Shown one piece after another: positions 9,601-18,163 of a stretch of DNA of 64,000 bases. The notes beneath the pieces are model-generated. The model saw only the letters and a program-made list of their open reading frames with translations, had not been told where the DNA came from and made no database searches. Numbering within the stretch: the stretch's first letter is position 1; each line of letters starts with the position of its first letter. The DNA comes from Sacculina carcini (lineage: Eukaryota; Arthropoda; Thecostraca; Sacculinidae), in NCBI GenBank assembly GCA_916048095.2, contig OU696595.1, forward strand, positions 1,995,295 through 2,059,294, written 5' to 3'. The translations under genes were made by a program, and so were the position numbers.

Positions 9601-12600
9601 GTTATGGTAGATTTTGTTTGTGTCGATTGACACTGATGAAGAAGACCACGAGCGTATCATGGAGTTCTTCGGCATGTCCAAGTCGGAAGTTCCTGCCATG
9701 CGTATTATTCGCATGGCCGACGAGATGACCAAGTACAAGCCGGCAGGAGAAGGGCAAGAGCTGACCGAGCAGAATATCCGCCAATTCGTCGAGTCTTTCC
9801 TCGATGGCTCTCTCAAGGTATCTGCCCCACTCAGTGTGTCAGTGTATTATGTGTGTCAGTGTCAGTGTATTATGTGTGTCAGTGTCAGTGTATTATGTGT
9901 GTCAGTGTATTATGTGTGTCAGTGTCAGTGTATTATGTGTGTATTGTGTGTGTCAGTGTGTGTATTGTGTATTATGTGTGCCAGTGTCAGTGTTAGTGTA
10001 TTATGTGTGTCAGTGTCAGTGTATTATGTGTGTCAGTGTATTATGTGTGTCAGTGTGTGTGTCAGTGTATTATGTGTGCCAGTGTTAGTGTTAGTGTATT
10101 ATGTGTGCCAGTGTGTGTATTATGTGTATCAGTGTCAGTGTGTGTATTATGTGTGTTTTGTGTGTGTCAATATGTGTGATAAACAAATATATTTACAAAC
10201 GTGTACACATATTAACAACACTACAATGAAATGGAGGCGGCGTTGCCACGAATGACGGCCAGGCTTATTCGCTGCCGAAGCCAGGCCGTCTCTCGCGGCT
10301 CCCCTGAACGCTCACTGATTCTTCCGCCCAAGAGCTTCACGAAGTCGTCCAGGGATGCCCCCATCACGCCGGTGGTCTCGATGGCCAGCGGCACGAAATC
10401 GTACCGCTGGCACAGTTCTGCGTAGCGCCGCCGCTTTCGCTCTTCCGCCGCCCGCGCTGCTGCCCCGGGAGTGACCGCGCCGTCCAGCAGATGTGTGGCG
10501 TGGCAGGCGGCCGGCATTGCGACTGCAGGAGAGGCTATGGTGGCCCCACCTGTCAGTTGTGGCACCGCAGCAACATCTGTGCGGCTCTTGCACTGCGGCA
10601 CCAAGTCGCAACGCCACGCCGACTCGGACGGCTTCGTCTGGCAGCAGCAAGCCGAGGCTGGCGACAGGCAGCGCTGACAGCCAAGCGCCACTGTGAGGAG
10701 CGGCCGCGGCCAGGAGACGGGCTCGGCACAGCTGGTCCGCGCTTCCAAGGAGATGTTGGCGGACGGAGGAATATCGGTCATCCAGATGGCGCTGGTGCAG
10801 TGGCTCGTTCGTGCTGAAGTCCGGGCACATGGTGTCCACGAACTCCTCGATGGCTGCCACCAGAGAGCAGGGTCTGTCACCGCTTGTGCGCTGGTTAATG
10901 AGACAGACCAAGTCTTGTGTGTATGTGTGTGTTTGTCATTGTGTATATATGTGTGTGTGTCTTGTTTTTGTCAGTGTGTGTCATTGCTTATGTGTTTGTC
11001 AGTGTATGTGCACTTATGCTATTAATGAACAGTATTTTACTCATTATGTATGAACAGTATTTTGTTCTTAATTCCGACATAACATCACCGTATATATCCA
11101 TGTTTATATATAGATAAATGTGTGTGTGTGTGTGGCAGCCTCATTTGTTGAGTCAGCAGTTGCCTGAGGACTGGGATAAACAGCCGGTTAAGGTGCTGGT
11201 CTCCAACAATTTCGACCAGGTGGCGCTGGATAGCAGCAAGCATGTGCTGGTCGAGTTCTACGCTCCGTGGTGCGGTCACTGCAAGCAGCTGGCTCCCATC
11301 TACGATGAGGTGACCGTCTAACTGTGTCTTTACTGTACTTGATGTGGTCTACAGAGAAATCGACAGTAAAACCGATGTTTTTTTCTAAAAAAGGAAGTTT
11401 GTATTGTGTCGACCAAGAAACACGTTTTTTTTTTTAAGAGTCATGCAAATAATTCAAATTATAGAAATGATATATTTTGGGATGTTGAATGAATTATTTT
11501 TTATCAACACGAGTTATTCATGCTATTAGTGACCCTATCAAATTGAATTATCTTTGAATATGCGCAATAAAATGGTTATAATGTGTCTGAAAGTCCTAAT
11601 ATCATTGTTTGCACGGTACTGTGCGGCACTTCTATGTACAGTACAGTTTTGCATTCAATTATTGTGTAAGAAAGCAGGGTTTGAAAACCGTTTTTATGTT
11701 AAAATCTGAAACTGTTTTTGAAAAAACAACGGGTGGCATAATTTTTTATTATTTTTTACATATTACCTTTTTCCTATCAGAAATGAACTACGTTGATTAT
11801 AATAAGTTTCATCATTTCATTCAGCAGATCAATTATTTGCAAATATAAATATACAAACACTGCAAATATTTACACAAATACTACAAATATGCACACAAAC
11901 TTAGTGTCCCTAATGAGACTACGAATAAAAGCAGGTCGCATTAATCAGAGTGGCAATCCTGACCAGAATAACGGGCAATATTTTCGTGTAGGAAAAAACG
12001 ACTGAGGAAATACATTTAATGTACAAAAAGGTATTTCAAAACAAATAACTACATCAAAGAAACCAGTTCTAAAAACAGGTTACTAATTTTTTTTTCTTTA
12101 AACTTGCCCTGTTCTGCTGACAATTTTTTCAAAATCTCTTCATCTACGAGAAACGTCTTTAAAATCGATATTGAAAAAAACTATAGTTAGAAACAGTTTA
12201 AATTAAGTGGTTTAACCAGCTGCTTATACGTACCAGCAGGCTACTTGCTATACAAAAGGTATTTGAACGCACATCAATCAAATCTATCTTCCATAGAGAC
12301 TGTTCTAGAAAGCATTGTTTCATTAAAAAAAGTGTTAGTTTAAATAAACGTTTGGCAAAAAAAAACACTTGACCAACCAATAAACTTGTCTTGTTCTGCT
12401 GTCAACATTTTCTGAATCTGTACATTAATAAAACCAATTTAAAATCAGTTTTAAAAACAAAATTGCATTTTTTCATAAAAAACTCATGGTTTCTTTTTAA
12501 AAAACACATGATTACGAAATGAATTTGTTTTGTTCTGCTGACAAATTATTTCAAATATCCACATCATTTTAATCATCTGTAAAAACATGGAAAAATCCTA

Positions 12601-15600
12601 AACCACCGGACCCGGATGCACTTTCAAATAGTCTCCTGAGGTATTTATTGATAAATATTTTTGTTTTTTATACTATTATCAAATTATCTTTGAAATAGAA
12701 CACGTAAAGATGTACAAAACATCAATGAAACTCATTTCTATATACTAAAATCCTACATCCGACCACAATTGGAGCTAATCCTAAAAAAACCCTTGAAAAA
12801 CATGTTTTTTGCACACAAAAACCGCATAAAAACGGTGTTTAGCATCTCTAGGTGTACAGTGTTTGTCATGACATCATGCTGTGTGTGCATCTGGGCGAAA
12901 TGCCGTCACAAACACTGTACACCCGAGTGTATGTGTTTTGTGTATGTTATGTAGCTTGTATGTGTTTTATGTAGCGTTTTGTGTATTTTATGTAGCTCGT
13001 TTCTGTGTGTGAATGTGTGTGTGTCTTTTTTTGACACAAACAAATATATTTACAAACGTGTACACATATTATCAACACTACAATGAAATGGTGGCAAAGC
13101 AAGTATATTCCTCTTGTAGACGAAGTGACCTTGGTAGAAGCGAATCCGTACGCTCACATGCGTTTTGCTGATGGTAGAAATTCCACTGTTCCTCTTCGTC
13201 ATCTAGCTCCTACGGGTGAGCACGCTAATTCAGAACAGAAGGGAGGGTTAGAGTAGTCTGGGCTTCTCGATCCGGTGTGTGTGTGTGTGTGTGTGTGTGA
13301 ATGAAGTGTCTAGTTACACTTCTATATATTCTTTCTGGTTGAGTTTTTGTCTGGTGCTCGGGCTCACATACTAACTAACCTCGTTTTTCTCGAACTAACT
13401 ATATCTTGTTGGTTAGCTGCCAGGTTACATGGTGCCTGCTAATATTGCTCGCTTATTAATAGTGTTGTATGTAGGTGGCAGTGTGTCAATTTTGCGTGAT
13501 TATGGGCTGAATATATTTTTATCAAAGTTCAAACTGATATCAATTACTTTATTTTATCAGTGTCTTATCATGCTGTATTGTCTTGTTCTTGTGTGGTCAC
13601 GTGGGGTGTCTTTCTAACGGCCAGGTGTGTGTGTGTGTGTTGTGGGGTAGTTGGGTGAGAAATACAAAGACTCCGAGACTGTTGTCATTGCCAAAATGGA
13701 CTCTACAGTTAACGAGCTGGAACACACCAAGGTTCAAAGTTTTCCCACCATCAAACTGTGGAAGAAGGACACCAACGAGGTACGTGTACAACACACTGAC
13801 ACATTGATATATTGATACACACTGATACACTGACACATTGATATATTGATACTTACAGATACACTGACACATTGATATATTGATACACTGACACATTGAT
13901 ATATTGATACACTGACACATTGATATATTGATACACTGACACATTGATATATTGATACACTGACACATTGATATATTGATACACTGACACATTGATACAT
14001 TGATATATTGATACACTGACACATTGATACACTGACACATTGATATATTGATACACTGTCACATTGATATATTGATACACTGTCACATTGATATATTGAT
14101 ACACTGATATATTGATACACTGATATATTGATACACTGACACATTGATATATTGATACATTGATATATTGATACACTGACACATTGATATATTGACACAT
14201 TGATATATTGATACACTGACACATTGATATATTGATACACTGTCACATTGATATATTGATACACTGATATATTGATACACTGACACATTGATATATTGAT
14301 ACATTGATATATTGATATATTGATACACTGACACATTGATATATTGATACATTGATATATTGATACACTGACACATTGATATATTGATACACTGATATAT
14401 TGATACACTGACACATTGATATATTGATACATTGATATATTGATACACTGACACATTGATATATTGACACATTGATATATTGATACACTGACACATTGAT
14501 ATATTGATACACTGATACACCAATACACTTTTACACCAATACACTGATACACCAATACACTGATACACCAATACACTGATACACTAATACACTGACACAC
14601 ACACACTGACACGCGCGTGTGTATTTTTCCGACTGTAAATTTTAATTAATTTATTTTTATTTGATTAATTTCACTGATTGTTTTCCACATGTGGAGTTCA
14701 TGTGTGTGTGTGTGTGTCTAAGTGTGAGAAATGGATAGTTTGTGACACACACACACTGATACAGGTGGTGGAATATAACGGAGCACGTACCTTAGCTGGT
14801 ATTTGTCAGTTTATCGAGACTGATGGATTATTCGGCCAGGCGGCGCCACCGTCGCATCCTCACCTCTCGCATCTCAACCATCAGTCACAGGCACACTGAT
14901 ACACTGATACACTGACTCACACACACTGATACACTGACACACACACATACACACACACACTGATACACTGACACACTGATACACTGACACACTGATACAC
15001 TGATACACTGACACACACACACTGACACACACACATACACACACACACACTGATACACTGACACACTGATACACTGACACACACACACACACACTGATAC
15101 ACTGACACACACACATACACATACACACTGATACACTGACACACACACACACACACACATACACACACACACTGACACGCACGTTGATACACGAGGTATT
15201 TGGTGGGTCGTTTGAAGAAGTCTTGCATCGCCAAATTGTTTCGCAATCTTCGAAGATCTTGATTCATCGTCATAAATGTGTGTGTGTGTGTGTTTTCTCT
15301 ATCATTCTCTGTGTGTGTGTGTTATTTTCTGGCATGTAAGGCAGATAACTTGCCTGCGAGCATGAGTTGTTATTGTGTGTGTGTGTGTGTGTGTCAGTTT
15401 GTTCATTGTTCTTGTCTGTCAGTGGATTATTTCTCGCCTGTGATGTTCATTTCTGATATATTCTCGTGATATTTGCTGTTCAGCACTTGTTGTATTAGTA
15501 CACTGTTTATTGCACCTGGTTTGTTGTATCAGCTGTGTTCACTTGCTGTCATCCATATTTCTCTCATCTGTCTCTCATCTGTCACTCTTCTGTCTCTCAT

Positions 15601-16410
15601 CTGTTTCTCATCTGTCTCTTCTCTGTCTCTCATCTGTCTCTCATCTGTCTCTCATCTGTCTCTCATCTGTCTCTTATCTGTTTCTCTCTTCCCTGCTACC
15701 AGTCACCACTCGCTCATTGTGTGTGTGTGTGTGTTATCAGGTGGTGGATTACAGTGGTGAACGCACACTGGACGGTTTTGTCAAGTTTATCGAGGCTGGT
15801 GGAGTTGTTGATGCGGTACTTTTCTCTCTATCTCTCTTCCTCTCTCTCTTCGTCCAGCTTTCTGCTTCGTTCTATTGCTTGTTGTTCTTGCAGCTGTTAT
15901 CATTTTGTCTATGATTGTCCCATTGTTATGATAGTTATGAGTTATTGGTGCACTTGGCTGGTGGGTTGGTTGTTGTCAGTGTAGTAAAGACACTGTCATC
16001 TCCTGTCTTCCTTCTCGTCTTTCTCTCTGTCTCGCTCTTCTTCAAACGACACACTCAAACACGTACACTTACACATATACACACAGACATTTTCATGTAT
16101 ATAACTACACAAAATCTTATATTTATATTATTTGATGATTTTCGTGTTGTTATAAGCTGAGGTATTAGATTTTTCTGCTTTTGTTCGTCCATCTTCCGAA
16201 CACAAGACTAATGTAATAATAAAAATAATTATGTTATGGATCATGCAAATATCATTATAAATATTTGGGAAAGTATAAAGTGAGTTTTTGTCTCAATCAA
16301 CTCTATAGTGTGTGTGTGTGTGTGTGTGTGTATTACAGAGTGTGGGAGATGGCAATGAGGAGGAGGACGAAGATGAAGAAGGAGAGGATGTGAAGCACGA
16401 GGAATTGTAG
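3546..16410 (+). CDS. P4HB: Protein disulfide isomerase, PDIA1/P4HB type (8 coding exons)
   Basis: Coding exons are 3546-3684, 7802-8047, 8436-8917, 9611-9817, 11139-11309, 13651-13779, 15741-15815 and 16339-16410. All have GT/AG borders and consistent phases; the total is 1521 nt, 506 aa plus stop, against about 508 aa for vertebrate PDIA1. The protein has a signal peptide ([16 protein letters not shown]), an a domain with YAPWCGHC, b and b' domains, an a' domain with a second YAPWCGHC, an acidic tail and the C-terminus KHEEL, a KDEL-type retrieval signal. It would form and rearrange disulfides in the ER lumen. The [13 protein letters not shown] signature marks the P4HB branch, which also serves as the beta subunit of prolyl 4-hydroxylase. 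Introns are loaded with microsatellites and transposon pieces but no exon is interrupted. An extra exon-7 copy lies at 14765. Confidence 0.97.
3873..3917 (+). mobile_element. 3'-end stub of LINE-A
   Basis: About 40 bp (CACTCTTCCCATGCTACTGG to TTGCCTGTAATTAAT) match the extreme 3' end of the 2A-bearing LINE-A found complete at 52.2-56.6 kb. Partial duplicates of the CACTCTTCCC segment precede it from about 3818. It is a very short 5'-truncated insertion in PDI intron 1. Confidence 0.75.
4033..4668 (+). mobile_element. CR1/L2-like LINE, 3' fragment
   Basis: Decayed coding matches the C-terminal RT region of related copies: a stretch equivalent to [10 protein letters not shown], then [20 protein letters not shown] and [10 protein letters not shown] 3' UTR ends in GCGCTAAAGGAAATATATTAATTG. 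It is 5'-truncated, lies in PDI intron 1, and is related to LINE-B and LINE-E. Confidence 0.7.
4675..4733 (+). mobile_element. LINE-F, left part
   Basis: A short coding stretch ([16 protein letters not shown]) corresponds to the LLHDPHQPSYL region of LINE-B. It is interrupted at about 4733 by the minus-strand LINE-E and appears to resume at 6984. Confidence 0.55.
4734..6983 (-). mobile_element. LINE-E, CR1/L2-like, 5'-truncated
   Basis: The minus strand encodes RT fragments in several frames: NYRPISLISF-like, a STESVLLS-like stretch, [20 protein letters not shown] (6129 downward), [19 protein letters not shown], and a C-terminal part ending [13 protein letters not shown] (4996). Frameshifts and stops break it. 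The 3' end reads GGGCACTATACAAATAAATG followed by (ATTG)n, as in many CR1/L2-clade LINEs; on the + strand this is the TCAATCAATCAATC run at 4735. It lacks the 5' part and the endonuclease, and it is inserted in LINE-F. Confidence 0.85.
6984..7478 (+). mobile_element. LINE-F, right part with 3' end
   Basis: Resumes the + strand LINE with [11 protein letters not shown]-like coding (about 6985-7030), then a 3' UTR and a (GATT)n tail at 7466-7477. A local inverted repeat CACGCGCC/GGCGCGTG precedes the tail. Confidence 0.65.
7802..8047 (+). CDS. P4HB: PDI exon 2 (first CGHC active site)
   Basis: Starts after a (GT)n-CAG acceptor, encodes the APWCGHC active site, then [19 protein letters not shown] with the cis-proline, ending [11 protein letters not shown]. 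It completes the a domain. The donor is AACAG|GTCATC, phase 1. Confidence 0.96.
8052..8435. repeat. PDI intron 2 with CT, CA and GT microsatellites
   Basis: Contains (CT)n at 8058-8078, (CA)n at 8080-8115 and GT runs at about 8190-8205 and 8381-8425. No gene is seen. Confidence 0.8.
8436..8917 (+). CDS. P4HB: PDI exon 3 (b domain and start of b')
   Basis: 482 nt encoding [20 protein letters not shown] through [20 protein letters not shown] to KQQRGK. It holds the redox-inactive b domain and the first strand of the substrate-binding b' domain. The donor AAA|GTGGGT is followed at once by a minisatellite. Confidence 0.96.
8930..9180. repeat. CTCTCACATCCTCTATCTAT minisatellite
   Basis: About 11-12 imperfect copies of a roughly 20-bp pyrimidine-rich unit begin some 12 bp after the exon 3 donor. 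Open frames across it reflect the repeat period and are not genes. Confidence 0.9.
9611..9817 (+). CDS. P4HB: PDI exon 4 (b' domain)
   Basis: Encodes [20 protein letters not shown] to [12 protein letters not shown], 69 codons, phase 0 at both ends. It corresponds to the hydrophobic substrate-binding b' domain. Confidence 0.95.
9827..10172. repeat. GTGTCAGTGTATTATGT minisatellite
   Basis: About 345 bp of GTGTCAGTG / GTATTATGT units in PDI intron 4. It directly abuts the RLE LINE fragment on its left, and a related GT/GTCAGTGT stretch flanks that fragment on its right (10916-11010). Confidence 0.9.
10175..10914 (-). mobile_element. RLE LINE (R2-like) copy 1, 5'-truncated
   Basis: The minus strand encodes the C-terminal third of the same retrotransposon family as the copies at 40.5 and 47.3 kb: a [20 protein letters not shown] region, a zinc knuckle ([17 protein letters not shown]), a restriction-like endonuclease part (degraded RPDG...WDVT region, then [19 protein letters not shown]) and the terminal [18 protein letters not shown] with a TAG stop at about 10223. 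At least two frameshifts separate the parts. A 3' tail (GTTGTTAATATGTGTACACG on the minus strand) runs into a GTCAGTGT microsatellite. RT and N-terminus are missing. Confidence 0.85.
11139..11309 (+). CDS. P4HB: PDI exon 5 (a' domain, second CGHC)
   Basis: Encodes [20 protein letters not shown] then [20 protein letters not shown], 57 codons, phase 0. It contains the second active site. Confidence 0.97.
11310..13030. other. PDI intron 5: AT-rich, diverged repeats, no gene
   Basis: AT-rich sequence with no convincing coding. A motif TTGTTCTGCTGACAA recurs in diverged form at about 12111, 12392 and 12531, each followed by a TTTTC/TTTCA-rich stretch. AAACCGTTTTT-type pieces recur at about 11366, 11686 and 12825. 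A 16-bp inverted repeat lies at 12851-12923. Confidence 0.5.
12851..12923. repeat. Perfect 16-bp inverted repeat with 41-nt loop
   Basis: GGTGTACAGTGTTTGT (12851-12866) is the exact reverse complement of 12908-12923. It could be a foldback remnant or a transcribed hairpin within the intron. Confidence 0.75.
13031..13094 (-). mobile_element. RLE LINE 3'-end stub
   Basis: About 60 bp match the 3' tail and last codons of RLE copy 1 (10178-10232) with few differences: ACAAATATATTTACAAACGT then CACTACAATGAAATGG on the + strand. This is an extreme 5' truncation of the same subfamily, next to GT-rich sequence. Confidence 0.75.
13095..13260 (+). mobile_element. Ty3/gypsy-like LTR retrotransposon remnant
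   Basis: Encodes [20 protein letters not shown] and [10 protein letters not shown], resembling the C-terminal region after the integrase core of Ty3/gypsy-type Pol. It is a short fossil fragment in PDI intron 5; no LTR could be defined. The family assignment is an inference from one motif-like stretch. Confidence 0.45.
13651..13779 (+). CDS. P4HB: PDI exon 6 (a' domain)
   Basis: Encodes [20 protein letters not shown] to [14 protein letters not shown], including the cis-proline of a'. Phase 0, donor GAG|GTACGT. A minisatellite begins about 10 bp after the donor. Confidence 0.96.
13790..14620. repeat. ACACTGAC/ACATTGAT/ATATTGAT minisatellite
   Basis: About 830 bp built from 8-bp units (ACACTGAC, ACATTGAT, ATATTGAT) in variable order, changing to ACACCAATACACTGAT units at 14508-14600. 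The unit length keeps long frames open on the minus strand; these are not genes. Confidence 0.95.
14765..14899 (+). CDS. Duplicate PDI exon 7 (7a), possible alternative terminal exon
   Basis: After the acceptor ACAG (14761-14764) the sequence encodes [20 protein letters not shown] then [20 protein letters not shown] and a stop at 14897-14899. The first 21 codons are clearly homologous to exon 7b at 15741 ([20 protein letters not shown]), and both accept phase 0 from exon 6. No canonical GT donor lies where 7b has one, so splicing into 7a would end the protein after 44 codons without the KHEEL tail. It is either a real alternative last exon (a PDI that escapes ER retention) or a decayed duplicate. 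Confidence 0.6.
   Translation: MVEYNGARTLAGICQFIETDGLFGQAAPPSHPHLSHLNHQSQAH
14884..15178. repeat. ACACTGATACACTGAC / CA minisatellite
   Basis: About 290 bp of CACTGATA, CACTGACA and (CA)n units. It begins inside the 3' end of exon 7a. Confidence 0.95.
15550..15690. repeat. TCTCTCATCTG minisatellite
   Basis: About 13 copies of an 11-bp pyrimidine-rich unit (TCTCTCATCTG) upstream of exon 7b. Confidence 0.85.
15741..15815 (+). CDS. P4HB: PDI exon 7b (end of a' domain)
   Basis: 25 codons, [20 protein letters not shown] then GVVDA, matching the [19 protein letters not shown] end of vertebrate PDIA1. Acceptor TATCAG, donor GCG|GTACTT, phase 0. This copy keeps a donor and leads to exon 8. Confidence 0.95.
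16339..16410 (+). CDS. P4HB: PDI exon 8 (acidic tail, KHEEL retention signal)
   Basis: Encodes [18 protein letters not shown] then KHEEL and a TAG stop. The acidic C-terminal tail and the KDEL-type tetrapeptide are typical of PDIA1; HEEL is a less usual variant. Confidence 0.96.
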   Translation, partial: SVGDGNEEEDEDEEGEDVKHEEL

Positions 16411-17119
16411 ATTGTGTGTATGTCTGTTTGTATGTCGGTGTGTATCTCAAATTTATCTTGTTAATGCTGTTTTTTTTGTCGGCGACATTTTTGCACGATG
16501 TGTATGTTTGTGTGTGTGCTTGCCATTTTGTTTTTGATTTTTAACATTCACCAATTTGTTGTATGTGTGTGTGTTTATATGTTTCTCAATCGATCGTACG
16601 TATTTATCTCCTAAAAAGTAAGCAATTTTGCCGTGTGCTAGTGTTGGTGTGTGTATGTTAGTGTGTGTGTGTGTGTTATGGCTTGATCAACCTTGTACTT
16701 ATCCACACGAAAAACGACTGCGTCTTTCAATATCTCTGTACATGCAGTGTTATCAATGAGAATGGACTGAGAGAAGTTCTGATTCTGGCCACCAGATGGC
16801 TCTGTGTTGTCGATGGTCTTTTTCGGTGGATTCGTGCGATGTGTCAGCTCGTGATTGTTTGTTCAACGTGTCCTCCATTTTTTCTCTCTGTCTGTCTACC
16901 GTGCTGCAGTTTTTTGGTGAAAGGTATTTTGTTAAATAAATTTGGGATTAGTTTGGCAAGTTTTTTTTCATGGTTGATTTTTCCAATTACGTTGACTAAG
17001 AAAATTATCAACGGAATTATGAGTGGAAACTGGTGAGGAAACAATAATCATTTTAAGATTGATACATTCCATCTACTTTGTCTGAGGTCAAATTTTTTTT
17101 CGTCAATTCATAAACTATT
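16411..17119. other. PDI 3' UTR and flank
   Basis: GT-rich in the first 260 bp, then unique sequence. AATAAA at 16936-16941 is a possible polyadenylation signal about 530 bp after the stop. CTATT at 17115-17119 is the left target-site duplication of the LTR element. Confidence 0.5.
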
Positions 17120-17353
17120 TGTAATTATGAGTTGATGTTTGGCGTATCACGAACATATTTATCACGTGATGTTAATGTTTGTATATTTATTGTTGGTTTT
17201 GCAGTGCGAGCGGAGATTTGAATTTAACGGAATTGCGTGGATGAGAGTTATTGAGATAGGAAGTGAATCAGTGTTGATGTGTAATTATGTGTTGATGTTT
17301 GGGTGTATAATTTCTTTGTCGTTTCATTAGTGTTTTAAATACAAGCTTTTACA
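17120..17353 (+). repeat. 5' LTR (234 bp)
   Basis: Direct repeat with TG...CA ends, identical by eye to 21071-21304. Confidence 0.93.
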
Positions 17354-17386
17354 AGCTAACCGGCCAGTGCAGTAGATTTTCATATA

Positions 17387-18163
17387 ATGGCGATGTCAGG
17401 AGAACCTGGAGTAGCAGAGGGTCGTGCGGTGGCGACTCCGGAAAGAAGTTTCGACGTGCGTATAGTGCCGGAGTTTGATGGTACCGGAGATGTTGTGGAA
17501 TGGTGGACGAGGGCACAGATGCTATGCGAACTGAAAGAGGTTCCTTTGATGTCGGTGGTGCCCGCTCGTTTAGTGGGCGGTGCATTTCGTGTGTGGTCTC
17601 TGCAATCTGCAGTCGATCGTCGTGATGCTAATTGCACCCGAACAGCCTTGTATCAAGCGTTCGGAGTGGACAAGTACTTGACATTTGAGAGGTTCCGCAG
17701 TCGCCGACTTCAACCAGACGAGTCCCCTGACGTGTTTTTGGCTGACCTCAAAGTGATGGCTGAGTCATTCGGAGGTGCACATGAGGAGTTGCTGGAGTGT
17801 GCTTTTGTGACGGGCCTGCCGAGGGACATATCCACAGCTATACAGACTGGTGCTGCTGCAGACAAGCTGACACTGCAAGACGTGCTGGTGAGAGCACGTA
17901 TGGCGCTGCAGAGGAAACAAGGAAGATATGATCAGAGTCCAATGCCTCCGAAAGAAGATTGTTGTCTTGGAGGGAGGAGAGAAGAATATGGATCGACTAA
18001 GCAGAGATGCTACAACTGCAATGAGCTAGGGCACTTCAGTAGACAATGTCCCAAAAGATTGATGAAATGCTTTAACTGCAACAAAGTCGGCCATATTGCG
18101 AGAAATTGTTCAAAAAACGCAACAGGAGAGAGTTCATCAGTGCCGGTGCTCTCTCCGCAGTAG
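17387..18163 (+). CDS. gag: Gag-like protein of the LTR element
   Basis: 258 codons. The N-terminal two thirds resemble a retrotransposon capsid region. The C-terminus has two CCHC zinc knuckles (CYNCNELGHFSRQC and CFNCNKVGHIARNC) typical of nucleocapsid. The frame overlaps the start of pol by 58 nt, with pol in the -1 frame. An A-AAA-AAC heptamer in the overlap fits the programmed -1 frameshifting known for such elements. Confidence 0.9.
   Translation: MAMSGEPGVAEGRAVATPERSFDVRIVPEFDGTGDVVEWWTRAQMLCELKEVPLMSVVPARLVGGAFRVWSLQSAVDRRDANCTRTALYQAFGVDKYLTFERFRSRRLQPDESPDVFLADLKVMAESFGGAHEELLECAFVTGLPRDISTAIQTGAAADKLTLQDVLVRARMALQRKQGRYDQSPMPPKEDCCLGGRREEYGSTKQRCYNCNELGHFSRQCPKRLMKCFNCNKVGHIARNCSKNATGESSSVPVLSPQ

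Noticed and set aside
13734-14612. 292-codon open frame on the minus strand (IYQCVSVS-type repeats)
   Set aside because: It is a translation of the 8-bp minisatellite; unit length and lack of stops in the repeat keep it open. Not a gene.
14884-15273. Continuation of PDI exon 7a into the CACTGATA repeat
   Set aside because: The frame stops at 14897-14899; further frames are minisatellite translations.
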